Of a stretch of 64,000 nucleotides of DNA, positions 61,388 to 64,000 are shown one piece after another. Below the pieces are notes generated by a model, which worked only from the letters and a program-made list of their open reading frames with translations, was not told the origin of the DNA and did not search any database. The position numbers were made by a program, and so were the translations under genes. Position 1 is the first letter of the stretch. Each line of letters begins with the position of its first letter. The stretch lies in assembly GCF_016055025.1 (NCBI RefSeq), contig NZ_JAECVW010000002.1, one strand, 5' to 3'. Source of the DNA: Thermoactinomyces intermedius (GTDB lineage Bacteria; Bacillota; Bacilli; Thermoactinomycetales; Thermoactinomycetaceae).

Positions 61388-61549
61388 AAAACAGAGATTC
61401 TCCAATCCGTGCACCAAAAACCCGGCACCCACAAACTCAAGGATGTTCTCTTCTTGAGGCAACTGCTTCCCCGTAATGCCAACGGAAAAGTGAACAAATC
61501 AGCGTTGCGCCGGATGTATCAGCAACAAGCCGGCAGCCCTGACAATTAA
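61388..61549 (+). pseudogene. C-terminal fragment of an acyl-CoA synthetase (AMP-binding enzyme)
   Basis: The plus frame reads EILQSVHQKPGTHKLKDVLF and then LPRNANGKVNKSALRRMY before stopping at 61547. LPRN-x-x-GKV-x-K-x-x-LR is the C-terminal catalytic-lysine motif of AMP-forming acyl-CoA ligases. Only about 53 residues remain, with no start. A terminator follows at once. The rest of the gene is gone. Confidence 0.75.
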
Positions 61550-61551
61550 AA

Positions 61552-61586
61552 CCCCCCCTTCTTCCAAACCGGAAAGGGGGTTTTTT
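61552..61586 (+). terminator. Terminator after the acyl-CoA synthetase remnant
   Basis: CCCCCTT...AAGGGGG-type stem followed by six T; it is preserved although the gene is lost. Confidence 0.75.
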
Positions 61587-61612
61587 ATCAACGCCTCCAC
61601 CTTTACAGAAAA

Positions 61613-62164
61613 TCAGGTATTTGCATTTGCCCGTTCCATGATTTCCCGGATGATGGACGATTTGGCGTCGGCATAGTTTTGAATATGCCGCCATTTCTTT
61701 TTTGCCAGTCTCCGTTTGACTCGGGCATATTTCTTTCGGTCTGCTTCTTGGGAACGCAACCAATCCCGAAACCGCAACATCCGGTCAATTTCTTCCGCGC
61801 CCAAACTGAAGACATGCAGATTGATATCTGTATCCGGTCCTTTGAACAGGCGATGCTCAAACCATTCCGGCTCCCGGATCCGCAAGAGATAACCGGCTTT
61901 CTCCAACGCCGGGACATAAGCCGATTCATCCGATGAATCTTTCACCACCAGCAGGATGTCGATGACAGGCTTTGCACACAGTCCCGGCACGGAGGTGGAT
62001 CCGACATGCTCCAAACGCAACACCTTGTCGCCGAGTGCCGAACGGATTCGTTTGGCTTCCCGCTTAAACAACTCCGGCCAACGCGGATCATACTCCTCGA
62101 GATGGATGGTTGCATTGTGGGGTTTCAACTTTTCCCACGGTAACCTTTTGAAGCTCTTCGTCAC
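61613..62164 (-). CDS. GrpB/UPF0157 nucleotidyltransferase-like protein
   Basis: 183 residues. The family signature LEHVGSTSVPGLCAKPVIDI corresponds to the GS-x10-D-x-D-type nucleotidyltransferase site (here ID plus VV), with PRWPELFKREAKRIRSAL before it and EHRLFKGPDTDINLHVF after it. Linked in other bacteria to dephospho-CoA kinase or to resistance-type nucleotidyl transfer; the substrate is unknown. Confidence 0.82.
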   Translation of the reverse strand: MTKSFKRLPWEKLKPHNATIHLEEYDPRWPELFKREAKRIRSALGDKVLRLEHVGSTSVPGLCAKPVIDILLVVKDSSDESAYVPALEKAGYLLRIREPEWFEHRLFKGPDTDINLHVFSLGAEEIDRMLRFRDWLRSQEADRKKYARVKRRLAKKKWRHIQNYADAKSSIIREIMERANANT

Positions 62165-62372
62165 TCACGGGTTTAAATTCCCGACCCTGTCCGCTTCCCT
62201 CAACCATGGTGATTTTCCTCCTTTTCCAATCATCTTGACACCGGTTACAGGATGAACGTCCTTGACCCCATCAATCCTCTTCTTTGCTAATGATATTCAA
62301 TTTTTGCCGGGTATCCCATGGTACCACTTATCCCCATCAACCGGCAAGAAACCGTTTTTGAACGTAAAAAAT

Positions 62373-62395
62373 CCCCGGAGCGGCAAACCCCGGGG
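62373..62395 (-). terminator. Terminator after the siderophore synthetase
   Basis: CCCCGG/CCGGGG stem with an 11-base loop; ATTTTTT follows on the minus strand. 10 bases past the stop of the gene at 62405. The stretch 62165-62372 holds nothing else I can support. Confidence 0.7.
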
Positions 62396-62404
62396 TTCGT
62401 CTTT

Positions 62405-64000
62405 TTAAGACAAAGCCAGTGCGTTGGTCACTTTTCCGTATTCAGAAGCGTGAGGACGGTCCACATCATCTTCATATCCGTAATCCAGCATCCGGTTGCG
62501 GTTGAGGCAGAGTTTGGTGAATTTCGGACGGAGCAAATCGAACAATTGGAAACGTTCTTTGAGTTCGGGGAACCGCTTTTGGTAAGCCAGGATGGTTTCC
62601 CGCGCTTTTTTCCAGAATGCTTCCTCCGGATACTGATGATGTTGTTCCAACAAATCCGACAGATAGCGCATATGGCAGATAAACAATCCGGTGAAAATAA
62701 ATTGGCAAAGCCCTTCCGGCTCTTCACTGCGCAACACCTGTCTCAGGTCTTCCGACAAATCTTTCAATTCCGGCAAGGGTTCCCGGCTCACGTTGACATC
62801 ATCAACAAAGTCTTTCATCGCCAGGCGGGACGGAACGGAGTCTTTCAACACCAAAATGGTGTTTTGCCCGTGAGGGGAGAAAACCACCCCGTAGCGATAC
62901 AAGTAATGGAGCAACGGCGGCAAAATGGCTTCAAACAACCGATCCAGCCATTCATCCAGCCGGAGCCCCGATTTCTCCACCAACCGGGAGACAAACGGTT
63001 TTCCTTCCCCGTCCACATGCAACAGAGCCGCCAGGGTAATCGGTTTTTCTCCTTCCTCCATAAAGTTGTAGATGCTTTCCCGCCAAATGCAACCCAACAT
63101 CTCCAAATATTGATAAGGCGCTCCCTGGAGCTTGGCATAATAAGGATGATCGTAGTTGATGCTGGCCACTTCCCCCGGCAAGATCAACCTGCACTCCTTG
63201 TGCAAATACGGATCGTTTTTCCATATGTTCCAGATATATTCCGTGATTTTGGGGGCCAACACGGTCCTTTCGCCGGGCAATCCGCGGTAAACCAAGGTGT
63301 TTAAAATGCTCATCGGCAACTTGACATGATGCTTCTCTTTGGAACTGGTATTGACAAAGGTGCGGATCGATTGTTGCGGCAGATATTCATCTTCCCCGGT
63401 TCCCAGCAGGACGATCCGGTTTTGCGCGAGTTCTTCCGCAAAAAATGGAACAATATAATGATCCCACTGCCAGGGATGCACCGGCATGAAGTAATAATCT
63501 TTGTCATCCAATCCGTTTTGCATGAGGACTTGCCGGAAGGATTCCACTTGTTTTTCTCCCAGTTCTTTTTTCACCAGCTCCTCATATTTGACACCGTCGA
63601 CCGAATGAAAATCGGCTCTTTCTTTATGCACGGCGATCCAGGACAATTTGGCCTTATTTTTCTGTTCCGGGGCATACTTCAGGTAATCTTCATGGCTAAA
63701 CCCGATTCTCCCCTTGTTGTAAGTGATCCACGGATGTCCTTCCATTTCTCCTTCCAGCTCGGCATAATCCAAATCGGTCAAATCAAGCTGTTGGTTTTTC
63801 TTTTTTTCAAGGATATATGCATCCGCCACCAGGGTGTGGGTGTATTCCCGAATCAAATGCCCCGCCGTCATCGAATTCATGCCGATGGTGCTTTGGATGT
63901 CCAGCAAAAATTGAATCGGATTGGTGGCTGGCTTCACCTCCCCGTTTTCCTGGCGGTAAATGGTGTCGCCATAGACACGGTAACTGTCAAACAACCGTTT
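62405..64000 (-). CDS. IucA/IucC-family siderophore synthetase, 5' end beyond window
   Basis: NRPS-independent siderophore synthetase that condenses a carboxylic acid (such as citrate) with an amine or hydroxylamine via an acyl-adenylate. 531 codons are visible and the frame stays open to position 64000, so roughly 60-100 N-terminal residues are missing. Landmarks: EGHPWITYNKGRIGFSHEDY (ATP-binding His/Lys/Arg), MPVHPWQWDHYI, RTFVNTSSKEKHHVKLPMSI, the FhuF-like C-terminal part with HGQNTILVLKD. Its partners would lie to the right of the window. Expression is presumably iron-regulated, which cannot be seen here. Confidence 0.92.
   Translation of the reverse strand, partial: KRLFDSYRVYGDTIYRQENGEVKPATNPIQFLLDIQSTIGMNSMTAGHLIREYTHTLVADAYILEKKKNQQLDLTDLDYAELEGEMEGHPWITYNKGRIGFSHEDYLKYAPEQKNKAKLSWIAVHKERADFHSVDGVKYEELVKKELGEKQVESFRQVLMQNGLDDKDYYFMPVHPWQWDHYIVPFFAEELAQNRIVLLGTGEDEYLPQQSIRTFVNTSSKEKHHVKLPMSILNTLVYRGLPGERTVLAPKITEYIWNIWKNDPYLHKECRLILPGEVASINYDHPYYAKLQGAPYQYLEMLGCIWRESIYNFMEEGEKPITLAALLHVDGEGKPFVSRLVEKSGLRLDEWLDRLFEAILPPLLHYLYRYGVVFSPHGQNTILVLKDSVPSRLAMKDFVDDVNVSREPLPELKDLSEDLRQVLRSEEPEGLCQFIFTGLFICHMRYLSDLLEQHHQYPEEAFWKKARETILAYQKRFPELKERFQLFDLLRPKFTKLCLNRNRMLDYGYEDDVDRPHASEYGKVTNALALS

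Noticed and set aside
1..64000. tRNA, rRNA, insertion sequences or prophage genes
   Set aside because: No cloverleaf, rRNA stretch, transposase or phage structural gene was recognised anywhere by eye.

Overview
The window comes from an endospore-forming Bacillales bacterium, most likely of the Thermoactinomycetaceae. It carries a sporulation and germination gene set (ytvI, ytrH/ytrI, four yheC/yheD-like genes, spoVR, a gerA-type receptor operon). Its secreted M14 carboxypeptidase is close along its whole length to the carboxypeptidase T I remember from Thermoactinomyces vulgaris. Gene order around citZ-icd-mdh-phoP-phoR and pfkA-pyk-accAD is that of Bacillus relatives. The family-level placement is inference.

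Layout. 1-2.5 kb: start of a Na+/solute symporter with a CcpA-type site, then two unrecognised genes. 2.5-5.8 kb: a decayed phoU and a broken polymorphic toxin locus (Imm1-like immunity gene, deaminase toxin domain in the wrong orientation, frameshifted toxin body) lying between phoU and pstB. 5.8-12.9 kb: pstS-pstC-pstA-pstB-pstB and phoP-phoR; a PhoP box sits inside the terminator hairpin of phoR. 13-17.3 kb: MaoC-like gene, mdh, icd, citZ. 17.7-20 kb: ytvI, fxsA, an acyl-CoA thioesterase and a 28-residue basic peptide gene. 20-26.8 kb: a probable operon malic enzyme-fadR-accD-accA-pfkA-pyk behind a FadR-like operator. 27-36.2 kb: lipoprotein, hypothetical gene, pgpA, dnaE, ytrH-ytrI, ytpI, ytoI, ytkL. 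36.4-48.3 kb: spore-surface region with four consecutive YheC/YheD ATP-grasp paralogues plus a GNAT gene behind a sigma-K promoter, an NlpC/P60 protein, a 1219-residue protein with 93 gap-free decapeptide repeats, and spoVR. 48.5-50.2 kb: M-box riboswitch and mgtE. 50.4-55.8 kb: carboxypeptidase T, then a sigma-G promoter, a 37-residue membrane peptide and a GerA/GerB/GerC operon. 55.9-64 kb: quinone oxidoreductase, kynB, small proteins, pyruvate oxidase, flavodoxin-like reductase, GrpB-like protein, several gene remnants, and part of an IucA/IucC siderophore synthetase.

How the genes work together. The pst/pho block is phosphate sensing and uptake, but its PhoU is broken, so signalling from Pst to PhoR may be altered. 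The malic enzyme-to-pyk operon joins malate/pyruvate metabolism with the first step of fatty acid synthesis under one acyl-responsive repressor (inferred). The least understood unit is at 36.4-46.8 kb: four peptide-ligase-fold enzymes and an acetyltransferase next to a giant repeat protein, with late mother-cell expression predicted for the enzymes. It is a candidate for an undescribed spore-surface assembly or modification system. No tRNA, rRNA, CRISPR array or intact mobile element was seen.
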